Shown: piece by piece, positions 9,401 through 19,875 of the stretch
Numbering within the stretch: position 1 is the stretch's first letter
Layout: each line of letters starts with the position of its first letter
Origin: Salinicola corii
GTDB lineage: Bacteria; Pseudomonadota; Gammaproteobacteria; Pseudomonadales; Halomonadaceae
Assembly: GCF_008298015.1 (NCBI RefSeq)
Contig: NZ_VTPX01000005.1
Location: 186,001 to 250,000 of the forward strand
Length of the DNA: 64,000 nucleotides
Reading direction: 5' to 3'
Made by a program: the position numbers and the translations under genes
The notes under the pieces: generated by a model
Told to the model about the DNA's origin: nothing
The model's database searches: none
The model's input: the letters and a program-made list of their open reading frames with translations, nothing else

Positions 9401-10008
9401 CCATCAGCTCCTTCCTGCGGGTGCTGGATGGGGCCGCCAACTCCGCCGCAGGTGCCCTGGACATCGCCCTCGGCGGGCTGATGATCAAGCGCGGCGCGGA
9501 CAGCGGCGATGGCGCCACCATCGGCCAGGGCGCCGTCACCGTCGCGGCGGGTGCCTTCGGCCTCGCCGGCGGCGCGTCATCGCTGGCAGCGCTCAAGGGT
9601 ATTGCCGTCGCCCGCGCGGCCACCGGGCCGCTGTTCTGGATATCCGCCGGCCTGACGCTGGCGACGCTGCCGTTCTCCATCGTCCAGGACATCAAGCGCA
9701 CCAACGCGTTGGAGGGGCATAAGGCTGACCTCAAGGAACTCTTCACCTCTCTCGACGAGGATGGTCTACTGACCGAAGATGGTTTGAAGCGCTATGAGTT
9801 TCTCGAGGATTACATCAGGCACTACGGTCAGCGCGACGCACCGGACGACGAGAGCATTCTCGACTACCGCAGCGACGAGTACGAGTTCTACGTGCAGGAG
9901 GGCCATCTACCCAACTCGAGCTGGGACGATTTCGATCACGAGGACTACGACGGCGATGGCAGTAATCTCCAGACCAATATGGACGAGGGCTCGACCGTCG
10001 GCTCCTGA
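6451..10008 (+). CDS. Putative type III translocator, HrpK/HrpF/NopX-like, with duplicated repeats
   Basis: An 1185-residue acidic protein inserted between sctT and sctU. Residues about 50-508 consist of four related segments in A-B-A-B order, starting at residues 50, 172, 280 and 402. The A-B unit repeats with an exact 230-residue (690 bp) period, and each segment ends in GY(W/F)(K/S)RHGG. Two long hydrophobic, Gly/Ala-rich stretches lie near residues 990-1010 and 1027-1080. The C-terminus is acidic with an EF-hand-like DYDGDG motif. N-terminal repeats plus C-terminal hydrophobic segments are the layout of Xanthomonas HrpF and Pseudomonas HrpK translocators, which insert into the host membrane. 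The family link is from architecture and context, so it is moderate; it is much longer than those relatives. Start 6451 is chosen for its ribosome-binding site. Confidence 0.7.
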   Translation: MRVNDDVTLDKDPTSSVPTQVFNSVLKLAQEMAEDGGKGKENLEPGSQDYEDTLNSLAVDMADGIDIDKRTVSSLEGDAANKFEKLVTAELNAQRADGKSADLSKAIDNARKALFDRIGHALDNADRNADKGLNVFEGYWKRHGGAEDAINAGYDAYGGFLADTTLTDNPDYEDNLNALALGLAGGTLTDQRKILHLDSSDTLSQLYKNLIQNRIDQGDDTQEAMDHVNDDLRSRIDSVGGGDVANVFDGYFKRHGGEEDTEKLAEESYLANRDEADIAYDDTLNSLSSDMAEGIDIDNRKVRPLTGDASDQFSQLVEYQLNQQRERGDAPDLQAAIDDAKEDLFDRTGNALTNADKDSKDGLDVFNGYWKRHGGKDDAIDAGYAAYDDFLANNTVTDNPSYEDNLNALASGLAGSTLTDSRQILHIESSETLSQLYQNLIDSKVSDGVSREKATAQVNDDLRERVRHAAGDDGKAVQNIFDGYWSRHGGETNTQRLSDNAELDTARRDHDLPTFSDVDIQSMETSETDPDDSSRKLTVSELTWQNLIEEWKTGIEDGSIDKSDERAQFYRALRAQGALDNGLDLVGLDISEGLSLDHVTGDDLSSIIDGEKLDTSLGDLFASDAVQKDYMEAQKGAVDKVADKDDIASRLEETAFSEEYIDYINDLRESGQGELAEQDISRTYNALSTLFPATEESDKAAEFAQSLQLDSMITDLDDLIANPDDINDANTATATQDVVKMVLTALKRAGVDIPRRTAESIDKFVNEYLNDQQTAKNFGKALQELGDRFQKNGAITQSDIDGLMKNGVYKALNEKTNGGMMSLIGTLNSNGALGSTGGLISLASGIYQLAGGGSKLADSDEARMAVAKEFISFLGASQHFVNLGSNIRDKVKGTNVNAMLGLDKTLPQIWGKDTTSGSPFTEGKGLKFVENIEQIIDDAPVGDREKLSQKLDLSESDTSKIVKGIEDGYAKNPALPDATTTTRTISSFLRVLDGAANSAAGALDIALGGLMIKRGADSGDGATIGQGAVTVAAGAFGLAGGASSLAALKGIAVARAATGPLFWISAGLTLATLPFSIVQDIKRTNALEGHKADLKELFTSLDEDGLLTEDGLKRYEFLEDYIRHYGQRDAPDDESILDYRSDEYEFYVQEGHLPNSSWDDFDHEDYDGDGSNLQTNMDEGSTVGS

Positions 10009-10035
10009 CGACTCGGCGGGTGAACGCATCGCGCC

Positions 10036-11085
10036 ATGAGCCAGCAGCCCTCCGAGGAAAAGACGCTACCGCCGTCGACGAAGAAGCTTCGCGACGCGCG
10101 CAAGAAGGGCCAGGTCTCCAAGAGCGCGGACCTGGTCACTGCCATGGTGTTGCTGGCCTGCACGCTCTACATCGCGGTCAGCGCCAGCGATATCATCGCC
10201 CGGGTACAGGGCCTGCTCGAGGTGACATCGAGACTCTATACCGAGCCGTTCGATTCGCTGTGGCCGCGCCTGATGGCGCAGGCGGGTGAGGTGCTGCTGC
10301 TTTCGGTGGTACCGCTGGTGGCGCTCACGTTCGTGATCATCGTGCTGACCAACATCGTGGTTTCTCAGGGTTTCGTCTTCGCCACCGAACCGGTGCTGCC
10401 CAAGGCGGAGAAAGTCGACCCGGTGCAGGGTTTCAAGCGCATCTTCTCGATGCGTGGCCTGATCGAATTCCTCAAGTCGCTGTTCAAGATGGTGGCGCTG
10501 GGCGTCGCCCTGATCGTGGTCTATGGTCTGGGCCTGCAGTCGCTGATGGAGTCTTCCAGCTGTGGCTTTGGCTGCATTCAGGGCACCTTCCTCGAACTGC
10601 TGCAGCCGCTGGTGATCACGACGCTGATCGCGTTCCTGCTGGTCGGCGGCTTCGACGTGCTGCTGCAGCGCTGGCTGTTTCGACGTGACCAGCGCATGAC
10701 CAAGACCGAGCAGAAGCGAGAGCGCAAGGATCAGGAAGGCGACCCGACGATGAATCAGGAGCGCCGCAAGCGGCGACGCGAGATGCATCAGCTGAATGCC
10801 AAGGTCGGCGTACAGCACGCCTCGATGATGATCGGCACCGAAGATGGCTGGCTGGTCGGCATTCGCTACGTGCGCGGGGAAACACCGGTACCGCTGGTCA
10901 CCTGCAAGGCATCGCCGGAACAGGCCGTGGAACTGCTGGCGAGCTCGAACTCACGCCACATCCCCCGGGCAGCGGACGCCACGCTCGCCGCCAGCATCGC
11001 CAGACGAGCCAGCAATGGCGACCCGATACCCGACGGGACCTTCCAGTCGGTGGCCGACCTGCTGGTGGCCGCCAAGCTGATCTGA
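10036..11085 (+). CDS. sctU: SctU type III secretion export switch protein, lacking NPTH
   Basis: A 349-residue FlhB/YscU/HrcU family protein: N-terminal TKKLRDARKKGQVSKS motif, four hydrophobic helices (about residues 30-205) and a cytoplasmic domain with the charged KRERKDQEGDPTMNQERR linker. In the family the Asn-Pro-Thr-His loop cleaves itself after Asn and this controls the substrate switch. Aligning the flanking strand (VGIRYVRGETPVPLV, equivalent to VALRY...) puts Thr-Glu-Asp-Gly, residues 268-271, at the NPTH position, so the cleavage Asn and Pro are absent. The rest of the domain, including the C-terminal helices, looks intact. It lies 27 bases after the translocator gene and ends the operon in this window. 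Confidence 0.93.
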   Translation: MSQQPSEEKTLPPSTKKLRDARKKGQVSKSADLVTAMVLLACTLYIAVSASDIIARVQGLLEVTSRLYTEPFDSLWPRLMAQAGEVLLLSVVPLVALTFVIIVLTNIVVSQGFVFATEPVLPKAEKVDPVQGFKRIFSMRGLIEFLKSLFKMVALGVALIVVYGLGLQSLMESSSCGFGCIQGTFLELLQPLVITTLIAFLLVGGFDVLLQRWLFRRDQRMTKTEQKRERKDQEGDPTMNQERRKRRREMHQLNAKVGVQHASMMIGTEDGWLVGIRYVRGETPVPLVTCKASPEQAVELLASSNSRHIPRAADATLAASIARRASNGDPIPDGTFQSVADLLVAAKLI

Positions 11086-11088
11086 GTT

Positions 11089-11658
11089 TCAGTCGACATC
11101 CTCCACCGCCAGCGCGCGGGCGATCCATCGCCGGAGATTGGCGGCGGTCGCCGATTCGCGATCGTACAGCAGACGGTAGGTCATCGGCGCCACCACGCCA
11201 TCGACGAGCCGGTCCAGAGATGGCACCGCCGCCTCGCCGCGAGAGAGCGCGCGCTCCCGCAGCGTCGCCATGAGCGATTCGCTGTAGTGACAGCAGCGCT
11301 CGCGACGTCCGTTCTCCGCGCTGGCCATCACGTCGTTGAGTGCGCGCTGCCCCGGCACAGAGGTCATCTCCTCGAGATACTGCTCGCCCCAGGCCTGCAG
11401 ATCGCCGGCCAGGGTACCGGTATCCACGGGATCGTCATCGGGGCGCATGCGCTCGACGGAGACATCGGCGACCAGTTCCGCCAGATTGCCCCAGCGCCGG
11501 TAGATCGTCGACGGCGTGACACCGGCATGTTCGGCGACCTGGGGCACCGTCAATTCATCGCGCGATTTTACCGCCTGCAGCTCGCGAACGGCCTGATGGA
11601 CGGCTTCCTGTACCCGGGCACTGCGCCCGCCCGGTCTGACGGCTTCTTTGATCGGCAT
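11089..11658 (-). CDS. TetR-family transcriptional regulator
   Basis: A 189-residue regulator. The N-terminal helix-turn-helix is clear (LTVPQVAEHAGVTPSTIYRR, about residues 36-55), followed by a TetR-type ligand-binding domain. It is divergent from the MFS exporter at 11750, and two similar palindromes lie between them, so it most likely represses that transporter and itself. It converges on sctU with only 3 bases between stops. Ligand unknown. Confidence 0.92.
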   Translation of the reverse strand: MPIKEAVRPGGRSARVQEAVHQAVRELQAVKSRDELTVPQVAEHAGVTPSTIYRRWGNLAELVADVSVERMRPDDDPVDTGTLAGDLQAWGEQYLEEMTSVPGQRALNDVMASAENGRRERCCHYSESLMATLRERALSRGEAAVPSLDRLVDGVVAPMTYRLLYDRESATAANLRRWIARALAVEDVD

Positions 11659-11685
11659 GGTTGTTCACTGATAGAAAACACAAAC

Positions 11686-11698
11686 GCAAAATATTTGC
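11686..11698. promoter_or_regulatory. Putative TetR operator 1
   Basis: GCAAAATATTTGC has 5-base arms (GCAAA/TTTGC) around a 3-base centre. It sits in the AT-rich divergent region 28 bases upstream of the TetR start. A second, similar site lies 47 bases away, and both begin with the direct repeat AACGCAAAAT (11683 and 11730). Confidence 0.55.
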
Positions 11699-11732
11699 TT
11701 TACGAGCCTGCTACGTCCAAACTCTCTCTAAC

Positions 11733-11745
11733 GCAAAATTTTAGC
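11733..11745. promoter_or_regulatory. Putative TetR operator 2
   Basis: GCAAAATTTTAGC is a near-perfect palindrome matching operator 1. It lies immediately before the MFS start codon candidates (11750 and 11762), where bound repressor would block transcription or early elongation of the exporter gene. Confidence 0.5.
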
Positions 11746-11749
11746 ATTA

Positions 11750-12997
11750 ATGGATTTCACCATGTCACCTTCATCTTCATCCCCATCGACCAATGTCTAT
11801 CCGGCACCCCAGCTCGGTTCGCTGGTCTACTATGCGGTACTGATGGTGACGTTTCTCGCGGCCTCGAGCGCCCCGACGCCACTCTACCGGATCTATCAGA
11901 CCACCTGGCACTTCTCGACGACCTGGCTGACGCTGGTATTCGCGAGTTACGTCTTTGCGCTGCTGCTGGCACTGCTAGTCACCGGTTCGCTATCCGATTA
12001 CATCGGCCGGCGGCCAGTGGTGGCGATTGCCATCGTCGGCGAGATCCTGTCGCTGATGCTGTTTCTGACCGCCGACGGGCTCGTCTGGGTGCTGGCGGCG
12101 AGGATTCTGCAGGGCATCGCCACTGGCATCGTGACAAGCGCCTTGGCCGCGGCAATGCTCGACAGCGACCATACCCGCGGACCGGTGCTGGCGAGCATCG
12201 CGCCGCTCTCCGGCATGGGCCTCGGCGCGCTGTTCGCCGGTCTGCTGGTGACCTACGCGCCGGCACCGATGCGTCTGGTCTACCTGGTGCTGATCATTCT
12301 GCTCGTCGTCATGGGGGCATGCCTCAAGCGAATCCCGGAGAGCGTGACGCCTCGCCCCGGCGCGCTGGCGGCACTTCGCCCTCGTGCGACGATTCCACCG
12401 TCGGTGCGAGGGCCGCTGTTCCGGGTCATTCCAGCGGTGATCTCTTCCTGGGCGCTGGGGGGATTTTCGCTCTCGCTGGGGCCCACGCTGGTGGAGACGA
12501 TCAGTGGCGTTCACAACCCGCTGGTGGGATGCCTGATCACCTTCCTGCTCCCCTTCATCGGCGGCATCAGCGTGCTGATCCTGCGCGCCAGGCCTCCGCG
12601 ACTGGCAGTGCTGCTGGGCACCGCCTGCCTGATCGTCGGCATGCTCGGCTTGCTGCTGGGGGTCCATCAGCGGGCGGTGGGAATACTGCTGGCCGGGACG
12701 GCGATCGCCGGCATCGGTTTCGGCGCCGCATTCATGGGCGCCATGCGCGTCGTCATGCCCCTGGCACCGCCCACCGAGCGATCGGCGTTGATGGCGGCGT
12801 TCTACGTCATCTGCTATCTGTCCGCCAGCACGCTGGCGCTGTGTGGCGGAATCGCGACCCAGCACCTGGGCCTGATACCCACCACCTACGCCTATGGCAG
12901 TCTGGTGGCACTGCTGTCACTGGCCGCGTTCGTCGGTACCTTGACCCAACGCCAGCCCGAGGCCGAGCCCCAGGTCAGATGCACCAACCCGGCCTAA
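11750..12997 (+). CDS. MFS transporter (drug/proton antiporter type)
   Basis: A 415-residue (411 if started at ATG 11762) hydrophobic protein with about 12 transmembrane segments. The loop 2-3 motif of major facilitator proteins is present as GSLSDYIGRRP. A divergent TetR regulator with operators in the shared intergenic region suggests an inducible efflux pump; the substrate cannot be read from sequence. Neither start has a good ribosome-binding site, so the exact start is uncertain. The stop overlaps the stop of the convergent DUF533 gene by 3 bases (12994-12997). Confidence 0.88.
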   Translation: MDFTMSPSSSSPSTNVYPAPQLGSLVYYAVLMVTFLAASSAPTPLYRIYQTTWHFSTTWLTLVFASYVFALLLALLVTGSLSDYIGRRPVVAIAIVGEILSLMLFLTADGLVWVLAARILQGIATGIVTSALAAAMLDSDHTRGPVLASIAPLSGMGLGALFAGLLVTYAPAPMRLVYLVLIILLVVMGACLKRIPESVTPRPGALAALRPRATIPPSVRGPLFRVIPAVISSWALGGFSLSLGPTLVETISGVHNPLVGCLITFLLPFIGGISVLILRARPPRLAVLLGTACLIVGMLGLLLGVHQRAVGILLAGTAIAGIGFGAAFMGAMRVVMPLAPPTERSALMAAFYVICYLSASTLALCGGIATQHLGLIPTTYAYGSLVALLSLAAFVGTLTQRQPEAEPQVRCTNPA

Positions 12998-13647
12998 GCC
13001 GAGCTTTCGCCGGCCTGGCGTTCCAGCGTGCGACAGAGATCACCGTCGAGCTTGAGCGCTGCCGCCAGTTGATCGAGCCAAGCCCGCTCCATCGGGTTCT
13101 GGTCGTCGACGATCGCCACGCTGGCCAGGTAGACCTCACGGGCGGCCTGGGGTGAATCGGCATCGCGGGCGATGGCATTGGCATCCAGTGGTGCGGACAT
13201 CTGCTGCTCTACCCAGGCGTGAAGTTCGTCGTCGGCACCGAGCGCGTCGATCTGCTCGGCCAGCGCGGCCCGCTCCTGGGCATCGATATGGCCATCGGCA
13301 CGCGCGGCGGCGATCATTGCCCGCAGAATCACCAGGCTGCGGCTCTCCTGTCGCTCGCCGGAGAGCTGCTCCAGCGGCTGGTCCGTTGCGGTCGTCGCCT
13401 CGGCGGGCGCCGATTTCTGCTCCTGATGCGCCTGCCAGGCTTTCCAGGCCAGGGCGCCCAGACCGGCCAGGGCGCCATACTTGATCGCCTTGCCGCCCAT
13501 GCTGCGGCCACGCTTGCTGCCGACCAGCATGCCCAGCGCGCCACCTCCCAGCAGCGATTTGGCGTCGAAGCCACCGATACCCGACGACGAGCCCTTTCCG
13601 CCCCCGGCCTGTTTCATGATCTGCGATAGAATTTTCTGTGCGTTCAT
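12994..13647 (-). CDS. DUF533 / TerB-like inner membrane protein (YebE-type)
   Basis: A 217-residue protein with a Gly/Ser-rich N-terminus, a short hydrophobic segment (KAIKYGALAGLGALAWKAW, about residues 53-71), a charged linker and a C-terminal helical domain (about residues 100-215) of the TerB-like type seen in DUF533 proteins such as YebE. Function unknown; YebE is envelope-stress associated in enterobacteria. It is convergent with the MFS gene and transcribed away from the orphan ORF at 13810. Confidence 0.85.
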   Translation of the reverse strand: MNAQKILSQIMKQAGGGKGSSSGIGGFDAKSLLGGGALGMLVGSKRGRSMGGKAIKYGALAGLGALAWKAWQAHQEQKSAPAEATTATDQPLEQLSGERQESRSLVILRAMIAAARADGHIDAQERAALAEQIDALGADDELHAWVEQQMSAPLDANAIARDADSPQAAREVYLASVAIVDDQNPMERAWLDQLAAALKLDGDLCRTLERQAGESSA

Positions 13648-13809
13648 GGGTCATGATGCTCCCGGTAGTCAATGCGTGTCTGCTTCCACTGATGAGACCG
13701 CAAAGACAAGAAGAGGTTACCGGAATTGGTGCTATTCAACTCAAGCCAGAGACGGCTATGCCGATAATTTGGCAACGAGTCAGTCGTTCACCTAGAGATC
13801 ATCCAGGCG

Positions 13810-14364
13810 ATGTCCACGATTTACCCTAATTCCAATGTAGTTGACGGCATCTCCCAATCTGGCAAATCAATCAGTACACCGAATCTTCTAGCTGACCTGG
13901 AAGTGATCGTTTCCCGCGGCGTATCGCTGAAGCATTCACTGGAGGCCACTCGCCTCACGCCACCGGGCGATACTTCCAGGCTTCTCATACGGGAAATAGG
14001 TGCGCTGGGGACTCGTTCCGCCGAGACAGCAAGAGAGATCAGCGAGCAAATTCGCCATGCTCCCGGGAGTCTCGGCCGGGAGTGGCGACTCACCAGCAAT
14101 CAGGAGACACTTCCAAAGGCTCTCGCTTCCCTTGATTCTCTACATGATGCCATGCACGAAATCGCCGGCCTCTCGGAGGCGTATCTCCGCGATCTCTTAC
14201 AGCTCCCCCCGATACTCCCTTCGCGTGACGTCCCTTCCCTAAGCCAGCAAGCGGCTAAGCTTGTTCAACAGTCAGCCAAATTGGCCCATGAGCTGGAGCG
14301 ATTACGTAGCCGACTCAGCGCCGAGTCACGCAACCAACCGCGTGGCTTCGGACAAGACGGATAG
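13810..14364 (+). CDS. Orphan hypothetical protein, possible type III secreted protein
   Basis: A 184-residue protein I do not recognise. It has no signal peptide or membrane helix. The N-terminus is polar and Ser/Asn-rich (MSTIYPNSNVVDG), with Ile at position 4 and no acidic residue before position 12, which nearly fits the empirical pattern for Pseudomonas syringae type III effectors. The C-terminal third is helical and coiled-coil-like (QQAAKLVQQSAKLAHELERL). Base composition is visibly less GC-rich than its neighbours, suggesting transfer. It lies 2.7 kb from sctU and stands alone. It may instead be a helical chaperone-like or unrelated accessory protein, or not be expressed. Confidence 0.5.
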   Translation: MSTIYPNSNVVDGISQSGKSISTPNLLADLEVIVSRGVSLKHSLEATRLTPPGDTSRLLIREIGALGTRSAETAREISEQIRHAPGSLGREWRLTSNQETLPKALASLDSLHDAMHEIAGLSEAYLRDLLQLPPILPSRDVPSLSQQAAKLVQQSAKLAHELERLRSRLSAESRNQPRGFGQDG

Positions 14365-14394
14365 CGCTACCGCGGAGTCAATAAACCAGATCCC

Positions 14395-14420
14395 CTAAAA
14401 GTACTCTGGCGACGCCAGAG
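14395..14420 (-). terminator. Rho-independent terminator of the Nudix gene
   Basis: On the - strand a 7-bp stem (CTCTGGC/GCCAGAG, loop of 3) is followed by TACTTTTAG, 30 bases after the Nudix stop. It may also stop transcripts from the orphan ORF on the other strand, although the T-run is on the - side. Confidence 0.7.
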
Positions 14421-14449
14421 AAGTTGGAATTCATTACTCAAGCCTCGAC

Positions 14450-15070
14450 TCAATCGACCATCACTGGACGCTGAGGGTCAACCTGGAAGGCGAAGGCATC
14501 GGTAATGTCCTGGACAATGACTCTTGGTTCCGAAAGTGGTGGCAGATCGTCGGGGGAGAAGTAGGCTGCATCGGACACTTCATGACCGGGATCGAGCGGT
14601 GCCCGGTCGCGTCGCTCACACAGGAAGAACAGCTTGTAGAAGTCGAGCACGTCGACCGGATAGGCATGCTTGGCCTTGTGGCGGATGGCATAGAGCCGCT
14701 TGGCTTCGACCTTGATGCCGGCCTCTTCCCACACCTCCTTGATGGTGTTCTCGACGGCCGAGAGCCCGACCTCGGCGTAGCCGCCGGGCATGGTCCAGCG
14801 CCCGTCCATCTTCTCCTTCACCAGCAGGATCCTGCCATCGTCGATAATCGCCGCACGCACATCGATCTTCGGCGTGACGTGTCCCTCGCCCTTGCCCAGT
14901 GCCAGATTCACGCGTCCGATGGGAATATCGCCCAGCGCCGCCATCATCGATGTCGAAATCTCGGCGACTTCTTCATAGCGCTCGCGATCGAACTTGTCGC
15001 GACAGTAGTGCAGCCCGGTATCGGCCAGAGCCGAGAGCCGCTTGGCCCAGGCGAGCCATTGATCTTCCAT
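14450..15070 (-). CDS. Nudix hydrolase with N-terminal Nudix_N domain
   Basis: A 206-residue protein. The N-terminal region (MEDQWLAWAKRLSALADTGL and on) matches the small helical domain found ahead of a group of ADP-ribose/nucleotide-sugar Nudix hydrolases, and this sets the start at 15070 although the frame is open to 15286. The Nudix box lies near residues 95-117 (GGYAEVGLSAVENTIKEVWE, then EAG). The catalytic Glu pair is kept, but the first Glu of the canonical box is Leu and the Arg is Lys. Expected activity is hydrolysis of a nucleoside diphosphate linked to X; substrate unknown. Confidence 0.85.
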   Translation of the reverse strand: MEDQWLAWAKRLSALADTGLHYCRDKFDRERYEEVAEISTSMMAALGDIPIGRVNLALGKGEGHVTPKIDVRAAIIDDGRILLVKEKMDGRWTMPGGYAEVGLSAVENTIKEVWEEAGIKVEAKRLYAIRHKAKHAYPVDVLDFYKLFFLCERRDRAPLDPGHEVSDAAYFSPDDLPPLSEPRVIVQDITDAFAFQVDPQRPVMVD

Positions 15071-15173
15071 GAGGCGGTTTCCAATCGCAGAGGGTGAATG
15101 GCGATGCATGCTCGCCCAGAGACTAACAACTGTGGCCGAAAACGTCAGGCAAGGATAGGCGGCCGCCCCACGC

Positions 15174-15198
15174 AAAAGCCCTTCCGAAGAAGGGCTTT
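15174..15198 (-). terminator. Rho-independent terminator of the Spy-like gene
   Basis: A perfect 10-bp stem (AAAGCCCTTC/GAAGGGCTTT) with a 4-base loop, followed on the - strand by TTTTGC. It lies 33 bases after the stop of the gene ending at 15231. Confidence 0.88.
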
Positions 15199-15230
15199 CC
15201 AGGCGAGAGTTCGAGAAGACTCTGGCGGCA

Positions 15231-15977
15231 TCAGCCGGCGGCAGGCAGCTCGTCGCTCTGACGCGTATCGTCGCGAGGGCCACCATGCGGACCTCGAGGC
15301 GGCTGCGTCAACGCTTCGAAGGCGGTTACCTGTTCGTCGTCGAGCACCGCGGAAAGCGCGCTGTGACGCTGCTCCAGCAACTGCTTGAATTGCGCACCAC
15401 GCGCATCCCGTGATTCGTCACCACTTTTCAGGTCCGGGCGCTTCAACTGATGTAGCCCGTCGAAGAAGGTGCGTTCGGCGTTCAGCACCTTGGCGCTCTG
15501 GTCCTGATCGAGATTCCAGGTCGCGAACAGAGGCGCATAGCGCTGCTCGAGTTGGGCGGTCATCTGCTCGGAATCCATGCGTGGACCACCGTGACGCATC
15601 ATCGGCGGCCGCGGGCGCTCCAGCATCTGGTAGGCGCGCAGCTGTTCGTCGGTGAGCACGTCGGCCAGTTGCTCGCGCTGCTGCTGGAGCAGGGACTCCA
15701 TCGCGGCCTGGCGCTGTTCGGGTGCTGCCTGGTCATCGTTACCACGCAGTTGCTGGAGGCCGGCGTGGAAATCGCTGTCGGCTCGGGCCAGCTTGGCCAG
15801 CTTGTCCTCGTCGAGATTCCAGCTGGCGACCACCGCCTCCTTCAGCGGGTTGACGTGCGCCATGCGTGCCTCGTGGGGCGCAGACGGCTTAGATTGTTCG
15901 GCAGGTGCAGCCATGGCCAGCGGTGACAAGGTGGAAGCGGCAACGACCAGCGCGATGAGTGACTTGTGAAATTTCAT
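15231..15977 (-). CDS. Spy-like periplasmic protein with internal duplication
   Basis: A 248-residue exported protein. A signal peptide (MKFHKSLIALVVAASTLSPL, cleavage near AMA-AP) is followed by two related helical units, about residues 45-120 and 148-225. Each starts with a WNLD(E/Q)D(K/Q) motif and ends in an LTDEQLRAY- or LDDEQVTAF-type segment. This resembles the LTxxQ motif of Spy/CpxP periplasmic chaperones and sensors, usually present as a single domain of about 160 residues. The ATG is preceded by GGAG 8 bases upstream. The tail is Gly/Pro/Asp-rich. Probable role: envelope stress chaperone, possibly metal-responsive. Confidence 0.72.
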   Translation of the reverse strand: MKFHKSLIALVVAASTLSPLAMAAPAEQSKPSAPHEARMAHVNPLKEAVVASWNLDEDKLAKLARADSDFHAGLQQLRGNDDQAAPEQRQAAMESLLQQQREQLADVLTDEQLRAYQMLERPRPPMMRHGGPRMDSEQMTAQLEQRYAPLFATWNLDQDQSAKVLNAERTFFDGLHQLKRPDLKSGDESRDARGAQFKQLLEQRHSALSAVLDDEQVTAFEALTQPPRGPHGGPRDDTRQSDELPAAG

Positions 15978-16124
15978 GACTTCGACTCCGGTTGCGCACC
16001 GGGACGCGGTGCAGGAGCACTATCTCGTGGCTTCGTGCAGGCAGTGTGCAGTGAGCGAGGAAGGTCGAATCACGAAATCGGCAAGTCCACCGTCGACCTC
16101 GGGAACCGATAGGCGGGCAGACAT

Positions 16125-16150
16125 AAAAACCGCCCTGGGCAGGGCGGTTT
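16125..16150 (-). terminator. Rho-independent terminator of nrdHIEF
   Basis: On the - strand a 10-bp stem (AAACCGCCCT/AGGGCGGTTT, loop of 4) runs into TTTTTAT, 22 bases after the nrdF stop. Confidence 0.9.
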
Positions 16151-16171
16151 CGTCGAGATGGGCAGTTGGGG

Positions 16172-19376
<3,205 letters not shown>

Positions 19377-19395
<19 letters not shown>

Positions 19396-19781
19396 AATTC
19401 GGTCACCCCTGCAAGGACTCGATGGACATCTTCGGTCGTGCCCATCAGTTCGAAACGATAGAGAAGCGGTACCCGACACTTTTTCGCGACAACCCGTCCC
19501 GCCAGGCCAAAGGCCTCGCCGAAATTGGTGTTGCCGCCGGCGATGACGCCGCGAATCAGGGACCGATTATGTTCGTCATTCAGAAAGCGAATGACTGGCG
19601 CGGGCACCGCGGAGCGCGGATCGCCGTCACCATAGGTCGGTACAACAAGAATGTAGGGTGTTTCGACCTGCAGGGGGGGAGCACTCCGGTCGAGCGGAAT
19701 CCGGCTGGCCGGCACCCCCAGTTTCTCGACGAAGCGCCGCGTATTGCCTGATTTGGTCGAGAAATAGACCAGCCCAGCCAT
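19377..19781 (-). CDS. nrdI: NrdI flavodoxin-like protein
   Basis: A 134-residue flavodoxin-like protein ([41 protein letters not shown]). NrdI supplies the oxidant that assembles the Mn(III)2-tyrosyl radical cofactor in NrdF. A clear AGGAGA ribosome-binding site precedes the ATG. It overlaps the probable start of nrdE. Confidence 0.95.
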
Positions 19782-19875
19782 GACGGTCTCCTGCGCCCCT
19801 GCGCGGTATCGGCAGCGCGGGCGAGGCCTGCGCTAGCCGGAAAGAGTCGAGTCTGAAAAATTCGAAGCGATCGGA

